Shown one piece after another: positions 35,464 through 46,692 of a DNA stretch of 64,000 bases. Location of the stretch: positions 27,812 to 91,811 of the forward strand of contig JASWJB010000168.1 in assembly GCA_032433595.1 (NCBI GenBank). The letters are read 5' to 3'. A model generated the notes under the pieces. It made no database searches. It saw only the letters and a program-made list of their open reading frames with translations, and had not been told where the DNA came from. Both the position numbers and the translations under genes were made by a program. Every line of letters starts with the position of its first letter. The first letter of the stretch is position 1. Origin of the DNA: Conoideocrella luteorostrata. Lineage: Eukaryota; Ascomycota; Sordariomycetes; Hypocreales; Clavicipitaceae.

Positions 35464-35859
35464 CATGATACCATGTAAACAAAGGTGATATTGTTAAATG
35501 AATAGAACCATCTGCATTGTGAGATAGCCGTATTCGAACTAGGTAACAATAGTTCCTACCCTAGACATATTTTGTGTCTGAATGGAACGGTCAGGGTTTG
35601 GCCCAACAAGGACAAGTACTGAATGTAGGCTATCTGTTGCTTAGGAGGTAAAGTCGGGCAGTCAAGAACATAATAAGGTGTACTATGCTTACCGCATGGA
35701 GGCAGCAGATAATACCACGAAGGCCGTTTCGGGACTACTCCCAATCAATAATAAATTGAATAATTAGATTAACAACTAAGGAGCCAAAGTAAAGATCTAT
35801 TTATTAATAAGAGTGTTATATATACTGATAATCACCTCTTTATTGATCACTTGTGATCA
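35464..35859 (-). mobile_element. Probable Ty1/copia-type LTR relic with adjoining primer-binding-like site
   Basis: On the minus strand the block 35859-35474 starts TG and ends CA, contains TATATATAACAC, then AATAAATAGATC, and ends TTTGTTTACA. It is followed directly by TGGTATCATG (35473-35464), which matches TGGTATCA, the start of the tRNA-Met-type primer binding site common in copia elements. The order TATA box, polyadenylation-like AATAAA, LTR end and primer site is that of a 5' LTR in minus orientation, about 386 bases long. No internal coding part of gag or pol was seen, no second LTR and no target-site duplication, so it would be a truncated relic. Recognition is by architecture only. 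Confidence 0.4.
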
Positions 35860-35924
35860 GCCCGTTTAGTCTTGTTCAGGGTTATCCAACTGATAACCAC
35901 CAAACAGCATCGTCCCACGAGAGA

Positions 35925-35998
35925 TCACGTGACGAACGAGACCCTGTCGGTCGTATCATCTGCTCCGAATTGACCATAAGCCCGACTAGATCACGTGA
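35925..35998. promoter_or_regulatory. Two GATCACGTGA E-boxes upstream of the Tdp1-like gene
   Basis: The eight-base palindrome TCACGTGA occurs at 35925-35932 and 35991-35998, both within the longer shared string GATCACGTGA, 192-265 bases upstream of the Tdp1-like start codon. The repeated flanks suggest a common binding factor of the bHLH class. Which factor is unknown. Confidence 0.55.
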
Positions 35999-36189
35999 TG
36001 GCGCGTTTAATTCGTACCGGACTGTCACGCGGTCTCCGCCGTTTAGTCGATTAGTTGGATCCAGCAAAGCTCTCTGTGATCCGCCAACAATTGTAACCGT
36101 CTGCTGTTCTCACCCATATAGACACCGAATGAGACCAATTATTTATTTACCTCACCCCTCCTTAAGCCCACAACGCCTGACTTAGGATC

Positions 36190-38307
36190 ATGTCTCGTGG
36201 TGAAGAGTCAGATGACGAACAAATAAAATATGCCATTGCTCTGTCACTTAAAGACCAAGGTGATGCCGACGGAAAACAGGTATTACCGGAAGTCAACTAC
36301 AAACCGAGCGAAGCCCCTTCTTTGGATTTACTATCTCTGAACAGAAAACAGATGGAGGAGGATCGACTTGCAAGAATTGCTACAAAACGAAGTCGCATGT
36401 TATCCAACGAGGAAGAAGTGGTGGAGACACCGCCACCCAAACGGAGAACGAAATCAGAGACATATCCAACAGCAGATGGTGCTGTGATTCCATACCCAGA
36501 AGGCATAGTAAAACGAACTTGGGTTCGAGGATATGACAGATCCAACGACGACATCAAGATCGAAGAAGTACTCCAAAAGGACAAGCTATTACTGGCCCTA
36601 TTTTCCTCATTCCAATGGGATGAGCCATGGTTATTCAACAAGATCGATGCGTCACGTACGAAAGTATTATTGGTAGCTTTCGCGGCTGATGAAACTCAGG
36701 TCAACACTGCGGGCCATGAGCCTTACACCAACGAGTTTGAGATAACTAACTACCATACAGAAAGAGATAACCCGGCGCAACGCGCCGAGCAATGTCAAGT
36801 TTTGTTTTCCCGACATGCATGGCCCTGGATCCATGCACTCTAAGCTGCAGATCCTCAAGTTTCCGAATTACTTGCGCATCGTGATCCCTACAGGCAACCT
36901 CGTGCCCTATGATTGGGGTGAGACAGGCGTGATGGAAAATGTGAGTCTTGCCCCTGTAACCACATTGGGGTCTCTGTGTGCTGACTACCTCATAGATGGT
37001 ATTTCTTATTGATCTACCACTGATGGAGATGGCACATAAACCTCATCCGGCAACAATGTTTTTCAGCCAACTACAACTATATCTTCAAGCTATGGGTGTA
37101 GAGATAAGCATGATATCCGGGTTATCGAAATACGACTTCTCCAAAACAAAAGACATCGGCCTTGTTTACTCCATGTCCGTGATTGGTAACCTACACTCAA
37201 ACTTGTGTGCATAACTGACATTGTTACTTAGACCAGGAGCTCATTCGGGGAATTCGTTTTCTGAAGTCGGTTCGTTTGTGACTCTGGCGTTAACGCGTGA
37301 CATTAAGTAACATATGAACTCAAGGATTTTCTAGTCTCAGTACCACCATAGCAACCCTTGGCTTAGCTACCTCAGAGTCTGTGGACATTGATATAGCTGT
37401 GCGTCTATTTCGTTTCAACTAGAACACGAAGGAGGCATATACTAATTCGAGCTGTAGTGCGCTTCTTTGGGAGCTATCAAATATGACTTGATAGAGGCTA
37501 TGTATAGTGCCTGCCAAGGTATGCCTGAAAGCGTTATATGCACTTTGTCTCTACAAGGATGAGAAGAAAGTAAAAGCCACTAATTTTGACTTCATTAGGG
37601 GACGTGAACAAGATATTAGCTGAGACCAAGCAAGGCATACGGTCTAAACATGAGCAGCATCAACCCTCCACCTTGAGGCAGCATTTTCGAATATACTTTC
37701 CAAGCTACGATACTGTAGCGGAAAGTCGGGGCGGCAAAACTGTGAGTCAATCCCTCATGCTCTGTCCATGAGCTGGCTGATACGCGTAGTTAGGCGGCAG
37801 GGACAATCTGCTTTCAAGAGAAATGGTGGCGCACCTCGACGTTTCCAACCGAATTGATGCGCGATTGTGTCAACACTCGAAACGGATTACTTATGCACAG
37901 CAAAATCATTCTGGTGCGTCATACACACAAGGCATCAGGGAACGTAGAGCCAAGAAAAGCGTGGGCCTACGTTGGAAGTGCCAATTTGTCTGAAAGTGCT
38001 TGGTAAGTTGGTCCCACAGTGTAGTCACCAGGTCACAAGTTACTGGTAATTCCCGACCAATTCTGATATACAGGACGCAAAACACAGGGGGCGTACGGTT
38101 AAGGACAAAGCTTCCGGCGAACGAAAGATAGTGTGTCGCAACTGGGAATGCGGAATAGTCATACCAGTTCGTGCCGTGAGGGATGTAAGCCGGCCAATGG
38201 ACATGGACATTTTTCAGGGCACGATTCCCATCCCTATGCACGTGCCGGGTCGGCGTTATTCACAAGACGAACATCCCTGGTTTTTTCACAAAGAACTGAA
38301 AAGGTAA
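36190..38307 (+). CDS. Tyrosyl-DNA phosphodiesterase (Tdp1) family protein with UIM
   Basis: Phospholipase-D-superfamily phosphodiesterase of the Tdp1 family, which removes trapped topoisomerase peptides and other 3' adducts from DNA. Nine exons: 36190-36699, 36761-36940, 36996-37174, 37232-37273, 37335-37398, 37458-37518, 37599-37741, 37794-38002 and 38088-38307, giving 535 residues. Near the N-terminus DDEQIKYAIALSLKD resembles a ubiquitin-interacting motif; a basic stretch PPPKRRTK follows. Both HKN catalytic motifs are complete: HSK...TGNL in exon 2 (MHSKLQILKF ... VIPTGNLVPYDWGE) and HSK...SANLS in exon 8 (LLMHSKIILVRH ... YVGSANLSESAW). Exons 2-9 join in phase and end WFFHKELKR. Donors GTCAAC, GTCCGT and GTTTGT are unusual, so exons 3-5 are less certain. 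Confidence 0.85.
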
Positions 38308-40280
38308 GGGAGGTATCTGTGCAAATGCCAAGACCTGGGACGGCATCCCCGATTTAAGAAGTGGATCCTAAGTTGCGGAAGGTTTTGTTAGTAGAACATG
38401 CATTGAGCATGTTCGTGTCCCTATGGCACTCACTACCAATGAAGTGGATGTTGCCGAAGACTGCTGGGCTAATGGACTCCGTTGTGGCGTGCGAAGAGGG
38501 ATAAGGGTTACTCCGGGCTCCCAGTTGATGGTAGAACAGGGGAAAGAAACATGGCTATGACGGGCGACCGGAATTGCCGCGTTTCAACGTTCAAACTACT
38601 GACATTGTCGAGCACGATGAGCACGTCTGTCAGTGGTGTGCTGGCTGTGGATTAGGATTAGGATTGCACAACGCTTTGTTAATTTGAATAGCACTTTTGA
38701 ATTTGGATGGCATTCGGTTTATACCTTAATGGCATTGAGACTCTGAGAAGGTCAATCCCAGAGTTATAGTGCCCCAAGATTCTGGCGATCCAATGCCGGG
38801 TGGCTTTATGAGCAGCATACAACGTTGTTATACGTGCTCAGCTTGAGGTGACAGTCGGGAATTCTTTGAACATATTCACCTATCTCTAGACCTGCGGCGC
38901 CCCAAATTACGGCACGTTGCAATACGAATTAGGCAACAAATTACAATAGCTTAGCATTGGGGACGAGCAGTGGCATCGGTTGACCAGCTGCTCCTGGAGA
39001 ACCAGCTAGTAAAAATCGTACGATGGCAAGGCTTGTGGCTGCGATCTCGCATAATGGCTGTAGCCACAGCACAAAATACGGCTACCGTACAATTCCCAAG
39101 CATTGACCCCATAACCTCCACAAGCAAGTGTTTTTAGAGGTACTACGTATGTAGTTCTGAGCGTGTCTGGGAAGGCTGGAAGTATGAAGCATTAGTCGAG
39201 GTGGGACGAGGAATGTGGCGTCCGTCTTTGGAGTCCGCTAGATCGGGTGCAGGCTTGCTGGTGCGTTAAACTTTTCCCCTGTAGCGAACCAGATCCGTCA
39301 CAATGCTCGTAGTGTGCGGTTGCGTAAATTCTCTCGCCGCTTTGGCAAGGTGCCTGTATAAGTGACTGCGTTCGGGGCTAGCTCATGTCGGCAGGAGGGT
39401 GGATAACCAATTCAAAGCCTTGTGGAGAGAAGTTTGCGTGAGAGCAATAACAAAGTCGAATCGCCCCATTCCTTTCTTGGCCCTACAAAAGATGACGCTA
39501 GCTGGGAAAAATCGCCAAATGATCTGGTCCAAAATCGGCTCCCTTGTAACTAGCTAGAATGTGTCATACGCTAATGCTATTAGTATATGATCGGCCAACT
39601 CCAAACGCGTGGTGTGCTCAGAAGTAGTCTGGTTTCACGGCATTCTCCGCGCCACTAAGCAATGCATTCAGGCATCAATTGACGGCACTCAAAGAATGTG
39701 AGCTGCACAATTCCAACATTGATTGGGGCGCTTGAATGAACTGCAATATCTATTGTGTTGTATGTACTGTACCCAGGCAGTTATTTTACGAGAATCTGAG
39801 GGGGTACTATGGAGTGCTCATCACATGGAACATTTAGCGCTTTCCAGGTACACCGTGGAGGGGAAGAGACTAAGACAGTAATAGTGCCAGCATATACGGA
39901 GTAGCTACCAGGCCACTCCTCAGCTGAGCTGTAGATTAAGAGTCGCAATCTCATCGCTGGCAAAATATTGTGGCTACGTCGCCAAGTAAGAGCACAATGA
40001 GGGATTACCTGTAATAGATTCAGCTGTGGAGTATTTACCGGATTGGTCTTAATCGAATATTGCACATTTAGTCAGATCGTCTGTGTAATACAACTGGGAT
40101 CTCACAAGTCTCTGATAAAGCAAGGCAGTCACCAATCCTGAACAGAGTTGGTTTACTACCTTGGGACGATTTTGCAGGTGCACATCGTCAGAAACCTATT
40201 GGGCTAGTCCATAATGTGTGGTAGTGGGCTATGTCCCTTTACAGCCAACCTTCATCGTCGTGTGGGGGGTGTGATGCATT

Positions 40281-40296
40281 TACGGAGTACTCCGTA
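40281..40296. repeat. Perfect 16-bp palindrome TACGGAGTACTCCGTA
   Basis: Two copies of the dispersed motif overlap in opposite orientation, sharing the GTAC centre. It lies in the gene-poor region upstream of the WOPR gene. Confidence 0.8.
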
Positions 40297-40565
40297 CCCA
40301 CTGACCCATTAACACGACGTTCTGTACAAAAGGCGAGTGGTCAGAGATCGCAACAGGGTTGTTTTGAAGAAGGAAATCGCGGGCCGGGGCTTTGTAAGAT
40401 TCAGCTGGGTCGGGTATCAGGGTGTAGCTGATCCACAGCGCACTGAAAAACACGTGCGCCATAGCCAGGATGTGCCAGGGTTTGCAACCCCCCCCCCCCT
40501 GGCAGCATGTGGCGATAAAACGGTCTTGCGTCTGGACGTAGTTAAAGGCCCCTGTGAGTTTTCAC

Positions 40566-41072
40566 CTAGTAACTACTCCATAGTGATGCTGTTAATGATA
40601 AATGAATTGATATTATTTCATGAGAAATAATAACATGAATAGGATATTTGCCCGCTTTAGGCAACCCGCTATTAACGTCACACCTCGATCTGGCAGCTAA
40701 TATCGATGTCGTAGTTGATGCAGCAAATTGTCTTCCCAGCTTTAGTGTTGGCGTTAAACATGCATGCAAGTCCCCCAGTATTTCGGGCTGGTAAAATGGC
40801 TGCTCACGCAAGATGGAGTGCGCTGCAGGTAGGTTGGCTCTCCAAAACTGGGATTCTCAGATTCTGAGCAGTACTTCAACCACCTCAGTGACCCAGAATG
40901 ATGGCATTTCCGACATGGTCAGCATGTCTCGCAATCTCTCTACATATATCCGAAGGAGTTCTGTAAAAGTCATTTGGCTGCCGGTGAAAATAAATGTCAG
41001 ATGCTCCAAACGAGCATCTACTCTGGGTAGTATGACCTTGTCTAAGAAGGTTTTCTCTGCTAAGGTGGGCAT
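40566..41072 (-). pseudogene. Remnant of an unrecognised gene with an in-frame TGA
   Basis: A minus-strand frame from 41072 reads like conserved protein: LAEKTFLDKVILPRVDARL, FTELLRIYVERLRDML and MPSFWVTEVVEVLLRI. It meets TGA at 40859-40857, then continues in the same frame as ESQFWRANLPAAHSILREQ, PFYQPEILGDLHACL and LGRQFAASTTTSILAARSR before fading. The codon after RI would be CGA (Arg) before a C-to-T change, the usual result of cytosine deamination or RIP-type mutation. No start or other exons were found on either side, and an in-frame TAA lies just upstream at about 41099. It is either a decayed gene copy or an isolated exon. The last part of the frame (towards 40566) is probably noncoding. 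I do not recognise the family. Confidence 0.4.
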
Positions 41073-44000
41073 TAATACGGTGGAAGTTTCGCTACGCTTT
41101 TAACTCGTGTTCAATCTAGGCTAGACAATTTTTGTGTACAATTGGTAGCAGTGGAGTGTGGTGCTGGAAACTAGAGTCGCCTTTCGCCGCGTGTGATCGG
41201 TTCCTGCGTCCGGAAAGATTGGGGGCTAGCCTTGCAGACAGCACTTTTGTAGTCTAATACAGGGGCTGGTGCCTGCAATGGAAGCCTGCATGCACGGACA
41301 TGGTTGGCACCGACGTGCAGCACCTAGGGGCTCCTTTTCGTTGGCTGCAATTGGCGTCCACAGAAGAGGGACATGACATCCAATCTGACAAACTGGGCCG
41401 ATCGAGGCTGCATTCGTCGACTACGCTGGTGATGCTCTGGACTGGAAATATTCCGGCGTGTCTTAAGTACAACAGCCACGTAGTGTATTAATACAACGGC
41501 AAACAGATGCCATCATAGATTAAAAAAAAAAATTCACATACGACCGAGAAAAGGTAGACTTCTAGCTGATACTGCATTCTGATGCGTTTTGAAGTGCAGT
41601 CCTATGTTTTGTTTTTTATAACAATTATCTACACCGTTGACCCAATGAGGGTAGGACTTTAACCATTACTGTCACTAAATATTTTAACTCTTGGCACGTA
41701 TCCCCTAGGAAGGCGACGACCGAGTTCGTCCACCAGAGGAATACTTGAGGACATATTTAATGAGAAACGATAGCCATGATTAAATAATGTTATGCTAGTA
41801 TTACGCTTTAGCAAATGGCTGGATTGCTCGCCCAAATAGTATAAACTTGCTACGGACTCGGCAAAATTCACCGCGGCTTCATCAAAAATGTGTCGCTGAC
41901 AGTGGGGAGTAGAGACTGGGCAAAATTGAATGGTACTAGGTGTATGTAGGTGGATGGTGGATATGTTAGCCACTCCGGGCTATATGGGTCAATCTGATCG
42001 CCTAAAAGCACCTCAATCTGTAGGGGGAAAATACTTAGCTGGATCTATTACTGCTTGATTAGGCATTGCGCTGCAAATACCATCTTGCTGGTCTCAATGA
42101 TGTAGTGCCTCTCCTCCGTATAATTCGTACACATTGTTTAACTCCGTAGATGTCAAGTGGCTGTTGCTCGGCAGCGACCCGGACCCGGAAAAGTCTCATG
42201 CACCCCTCACCTGAATGATGGGGATGGTGGAGGCACTGATGGTCTCAATTGGGTTGCGTGGTGGTCACTGGCACCTTTGTACATTGTGGAGATGCAGTTT
42301 GCCGTGGAGAGAAAAGTCAGGCGGAAGTCGGCACCTAGAATATGTGGACTTCCTACTGCTCAAGTCGAGTTTGGCTTCTTTTTAGTGACGCGTCAATTGA
42401 CATGTATCTAGCGAACGCAGCCGTGATTCCGTCAGGATGTCGTTTGCAACTCATAAGCCGCACGAATTGACTAACTCTACCTACGTACTCAAGTACTTGC
42501 GTAGACAGATAGGTCGCTAGGGCTAGGGGCTAGGATGGCTCTGCCAAAAATGTGTCTGGTCGTGAGTTTACTCATCCCGGTATTGTATGGCCCGAGCTTG
42601 TTCACGATAAGCAGCACGGAGAGACAGGAACAGAGTTTATGCCACCACTGTAATATCTCACAGAAAAGCCTTGAAGTCCTAATCCATGAGTTTATTGCGA
42701 AGTGTCTTTTGTTTCCCGGCGACGGAGCCGACGAGCGAGCGGCCCGGAAGCCTAATCTTCGATCAAGTTCGGAGGCTGGAGAACCCCTTGCGAACTGTTG
42801 TTACCGGCTGCTTGATGGTGGAGAGTTATGGCGGTGAGTTTTGGTCTGGTTCTCAAATCCTCATCATTCGACTTTTAAAGATGCAATACAATTATCTATC
42901 ACTCGCTATCACCGCTAAACATAAAATGCGCTAAAATCCGTGAATTGAATCCGCGACGAATGCAATCAATTTGCATTCATTCGAGGTATGATAAACCGTC
43001 CAAATTTGCGAGCGGTGCCTCAACCTCCTGGAGAGCTTGTACATACTAGTTACTACCCAGCCACGAATGTCGCTACAGGGATGGTCCTTGCTCCTGACCG
43101 GCCGAATCTGGTGCCACCTGAAGGCGCAGGCGTGTGTGCGCGCCGAGTGCACGAGTCACCACACCGTTGACGTCTTTCCGCTACGGTGTCTATACCCCGT
43201 TCACGGTGTAGTATCGGCGAGCAATCTTGCTTGCATTAGAGTCTCCCTTTGCATACGATTAAATCCCTGCCGAGGCACAGGGGGTGCTAGTGTACGGAGT
43301 ACTGGTATCTCTCCTGTCGACTCTAGGGTGACTGTCAGCGTAGTATCCCAGCTCGTGTTGCAGTGCTTTGACGAACGCTTGCATCGCCACCCTACTCTTG
43401 GGTTCATGCCTGCAGCTCGTCATATTTCGTAGCAAGAAACTCGCTCTGAGATTTAGTCGCCGCGACCGCTTCGGATTAGTTCGTCTTGTATCCTCCACAT
43501 TCGGTCGGCCAGAGATAATTTATTACTGTCTCCTTAAGTTATTGAATACCCGAAAGATACAATGCGCAACAGACGGAGCATTTGTCTCATAGACTCCTCC
43601 GTCGGATGCTGTGAAGGCTTTAAGACAAAACAAGAAGATCAAGAACAAATTACTCATCACTGAAATACGTTGTCTTTCTGTAGGTGTCTGTACCCCTCGA
43701 TGGTGGTAGTCCTTCAGCAGGCTGACCCATAAGTTCCTAGAGTCTCCATAATTTCAGATGGCACTCCCAGGTTCACTACAAACACCCCACGTCCCAAATC
43801 CTCTACGCCCTTTCCGGCACTCGAGGTCAGAACGCAGTGGTGCTACTACTAAGTGCGTATGGTATGTCTGAAGCTCAACTGCTGTTTCCAGTCACAATCG
43901 GCACAAGCAGCTTAGAAGATGGGCGTTTCCTGTTTCCACTCGGCGGTCGCGATCGCTTCATTGAGCTAATTAGGTATTGAAACTGAGGGGCGGCAGGGGG

Positions 44001-44294
44001 CTCTTTCTTTTTAGTTGCTTTCAGTGCGACTTGCCGACTTACACCATGCATGGCCTTGAGTATGGCTGGGTTCCTAGCAGAACTTGAGAGATTCCATCCA
44101 ATTCCCGCGTCCTCTTAACCCCAATGGAGCTGTGTAACAAGTACTTCCTGACCTACTTTCGCCGTAAGAGATACTTCCGTTCTTTCTGGCATGGATTAGA
44201 CAGTCCCGCCACACAACCCAGCCAATGCGTTGTCGATTTTCGCACTATACCACGCCATACATAGGTTGCGCTACTGCTTTATTACTGTTTCAAT

Positions 44295-44347
44295 GTTGCT
44301 TCTGCTTCTTCAATTGCTGCTGCTGCTCTAATTGCTGCTGCTGCTTT
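44295..44347 (+). repeat. Imperfect CTG/TTG-rich tract upstream of the WOPR gene
   Basis: Units such as gctgctgctgctctaattgc recur, interrupted by attg and ttc. It lies inside a plus-strand frame (44225-44443) full of Cys, and is about 340 bases upstream of the WOPR start codon, probably within its leader or promoter. Confidence 0.6.
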
Positions 44348-44680
44348 AGTGTAATGTCTGTAAGTTGCTGCATTATCTATAATATAGTATTGCTATTTCT
44401 GCTAAAAAAGAAAGGGAGTGCCTTCCTCGGCAAAAGTAGATAAGGAAGTACCTTTTCTGTTTTGGGTTTAGTTAGTCCTGCGCGGTTATGTACTCGCTGA
44501 ATACCTTAACTAGCACAATTTCATGCAGCGCTATTCTATGTCGCAGAGAAGTTTAACAAGCCACACACAGCCTTTTACTCTGCCTGGTCTTTCTCTTTCT
44601 CGATCCACGCAACTTCTTGCCGCTGCTGATTTCTTCTCCTACACCATTAGCAACATCAGATTTCCCTGTACTCCATATTC

Positions 44681-46111
44681 ATGGCTATGTCGGAAACTAA
44701 CCAACCACTTACCCCTCAGTTTAGGGGCCATATAGCTTCGACAATGGATGCTTTGATCATGTTCGAGGCATGTTTACGTGGACAGATCACCCACGCGGCC
44801 CGTCGGCCACATGACCGGGAACGTCAGGATGCTATCAAAAGTGGTAATGTCTTCATCTATGAAGAGCACGCATCAGGCATTAAACGCTGGACTGACGGCG
44901 TATCTTGGAGTCCAAGCCGAATTCTGGGTAACTTCCTTATATATCGTGAGCTGGAAAAGCCCTTTCCTCCAGGGGAGAAAAAAAGGGCACTGAAGAAGAA
45001 GAAAACCTCCCCGGGTGGCATTGGAAAACCAGATATAAATTCTCGCCTCAGCATCAGTGGTCACACCTCCACCGCTACGGATTCATCGGTTGATAAAGAC
45101 ACAGAAAGAGCCTTAATTGGCTCTTTAGTTGATTCATACCCTTTCAAAACCGACGGCTTGATTAAAAAGACCATCAGCATACAATATAATGGGATTCCTC
45201 ACCATCTAGTTAGCTACTACAGCGTCCAGGATGTCGTGTCTGGCATCATGACAACACCACTCAAACACCCCGAGTTATCAACTTTGGTACCACGACCCGA
45301 GCTCCTCATGGCCCAGAATTTCCGTGCACCTGTCGATCAACTACAATTTAGCCAAGATGAGCGCGGTGGTCCCTCACCTCTATTCGCGACACTGGTGAAC
45401 GCTCATGGCCACGACTTCTCAGACAACTCAAACAGCTTACTACAACGAACCATGTCAACCATCCCGAATTATCAACCAGCCCCTACTTCTCCTGCATATA
45501 GTGCTTCACCATTTGCGTACCATACACAGCATCACTACATGACGTCGATGAACTCATCTATACCTCCACCAATGCCGCAGCAGCTCTCCTCCTCAATGCC
45601 ACAGCCAATGAACCACTCGGCGCCGGCTGTACAGTCATCCATCTCAGCATCTATGCCACCGAACACGGCTCATATGCCATACACATCCCAACAGCAAGGG
45701 AATTACTCTTTGCAGCACCATAAAGCTGCCCGCTTTGGCACTGATGCTGGCTTTGCGAACGAATTTCCCCGAAATATGCCAACACAAGATCCTTCTCGTC
45801 GGAATTCGGGGTACCAAGGTTCTCAGCCTTCAGACTTGTCTTCTATTTCTTTAAATCCTACTACTGATGGGAGATCTACATCCAATGGACATGCCTATAT
45901 GAGGCAGGCATCATATTACCTCCAACCACAGCCCACCTCAATGACCAGCCAAGACAGCCACGTTTTTGCTCAGCCTCGTCCTTTGAAAACGGAGCCAGGT
46001 CTCCCAACAGTGGAAGGTGGATCTCAGCAATATGGCCTGGAGGAGAGCGGTCAAAGCTGGGGATATGATGAACTTGACAATTCGCAGGACCAGCAGTATT
46101 TTGGGAACTAA
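44681..46111 (+). CDS. ryp1: WOPR-domain transcription factor (Ryp1/OsaA/Wor1 type)
   Basis: Fungal-specific DNA-binding regulator of morphology and development (Wor1 white-opaque switch, Histoplasma Ryp1, Aspergillus OsaA, Fusarium Sge1). Single exon, 476 residues. The first WOPR half is residues about 14-105: TMDALIMFEACLRG, RRPHDRERQDAIKSG, FIYEEHASGIKRWTDGVSWSPSRILGNFLIYREL, then PFPPGEKKRALKKKK. The second half is residues about 150-210: SYPFKTDGLIKKTISIQYNGIPHHLVSYYSVQDV. The RELEKPFPPGEKK form points to the Ryp1/Wor1 subgroup rather than Pac2. The C-terminal ~270 residues are Ser/Pro/Gln/Met-rich and probably activating. A second in-frame ATG at 44687 is also possible. Two upstream frames, one (44523-44735) overlapping this start, suggest translational control if they lie in the leader. 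Confidence 0.94.
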   Translation: MAMSETNQPLTPQFRGHIASTMDALIMFEACLRGQITHAARRPHDRERQDAIKSGNVFIYEEHASGIKRWTDGVSWSPSRILGNFLIYRELEKPFPPGEKKRALKKKKTSPGGIGKPDINSRLSISGHTSTATDSSVDKDTERALIGSLVDSYPFKTDGLIKKTISIQYNGIPHHLVSYYSVQDVVSGIMTTPLKHPELSTLVPRPELLMAQNFRAPVDQLQFSQDERGGPSPLFATLVNAHGHDFSDNSNSLLQRTMSTIPNYQPAPTSPAYSASPFAYHTQHHYMTSMNSSIPPPMPQQLSSSMPQPMNHSAPAVQSSISASMPPNTAHMPYTSQQQGNYSLQHHKAARFGTDAGFANEFPRNMPTQDPSRRNSGYQGSQPSDLSSISLNPTTDGRSTSNGHAYMRQASYYLQPQPTSMTSQDSHVFAQPRPLKTEPGLPTVEGGSQQYGLEESGQSWGYDELDNSQDQQYFGN

Positions 46112-46692
46112 ATGGTGGGGGGCTTCTAGTAGTTGCATAGAAGCCCCAATTTTATAGAACGCACTTAATCACTTTATAGACTCACTGTATTTTTATTAAA
46201 AAAATAGTAATCTTTAAAATTGTTATTTATAGACTTATTAATTTACAACTTAATATAGTTTATACACGCTACATCCTGCCGGAAGATATTGTCCAGCTTT
46301 TAATTTTGCACAGTAACTGCGTTATGCGGAGCGTTGTGCGGAGCACTGTGAGCAAGGCTGTGAATAGAGTTTACGCCGTAAGTACTCGCTAAAACCATTC
46401 GCAATAAAGTTAGCGCTTACGTTCGCGCTTAAGAATAATAGTTAAAGAAGATATATTTTAATAATTAGGAGACATCATTCGTTTATAAGTGCGCGAGGCA
46501 TACTGTGGATCAGCATCACTAGAGGGGTGATGATGGGCTCGCTCCTTCAAAAGCGTTTTGTGGGTCTTCAATAATGGCATGTGTAGAATTTATCTACTTG
46601 CACTCACTGTCCCACTAACCTCGTGAACCTCGGCAGCTAAACTTAAGTACAAACATCGTTCATCACTACCGGCAGTTGCGTAAGGCGGCACA
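46112..46692. other. AT-rich region between WOPR and crd1 genes
   Basis: About 580 bases. The part 46180-46470 is strongly AT-rich and probably includes the WOPR 3' untranslated region and polyadenylation site (several AATAA-like strings). No gene was recognised. Confidence 0.5.

Larger units (their letters stand above)
38308..44680. other. 6.4-kb gene-poor region upstream of the WOPR regulator
   Basis: No intact gene was found. Frames up to about 130 codons (for example 43037-43432) do not resemble proteins. The region holds a probable pseudogene at 40566-41072, a 12-base C run at 40488-40499, copies of the TACGGAGTA repeat at 39895, 40281 and 43293, and an imperfect CTG/TTG-rich stretch at 44295-44347. 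No tRNA was recognised. It lies between the 3' end of the Tdp1-like gene and the start of the WOPR gene and so is mostly WOPR upstream sequence. Confidence 0.55.

Noticed and set aside
35556..35744. Minus-strand 62-codon frame as a transposon protein fragment
   Set aside because: It lies inside the proposed LTR, which is noncoding in copia elements; no gag or pol motif.
43037..43432. Plus-strand 131-codon frame, the longest in the 38-44 kb gap
   Set aside because: Cys/Arg/Val-rich composition with no conserved block; overlaps an equally open minus-strand frame and a TACGGAGTAC copy.
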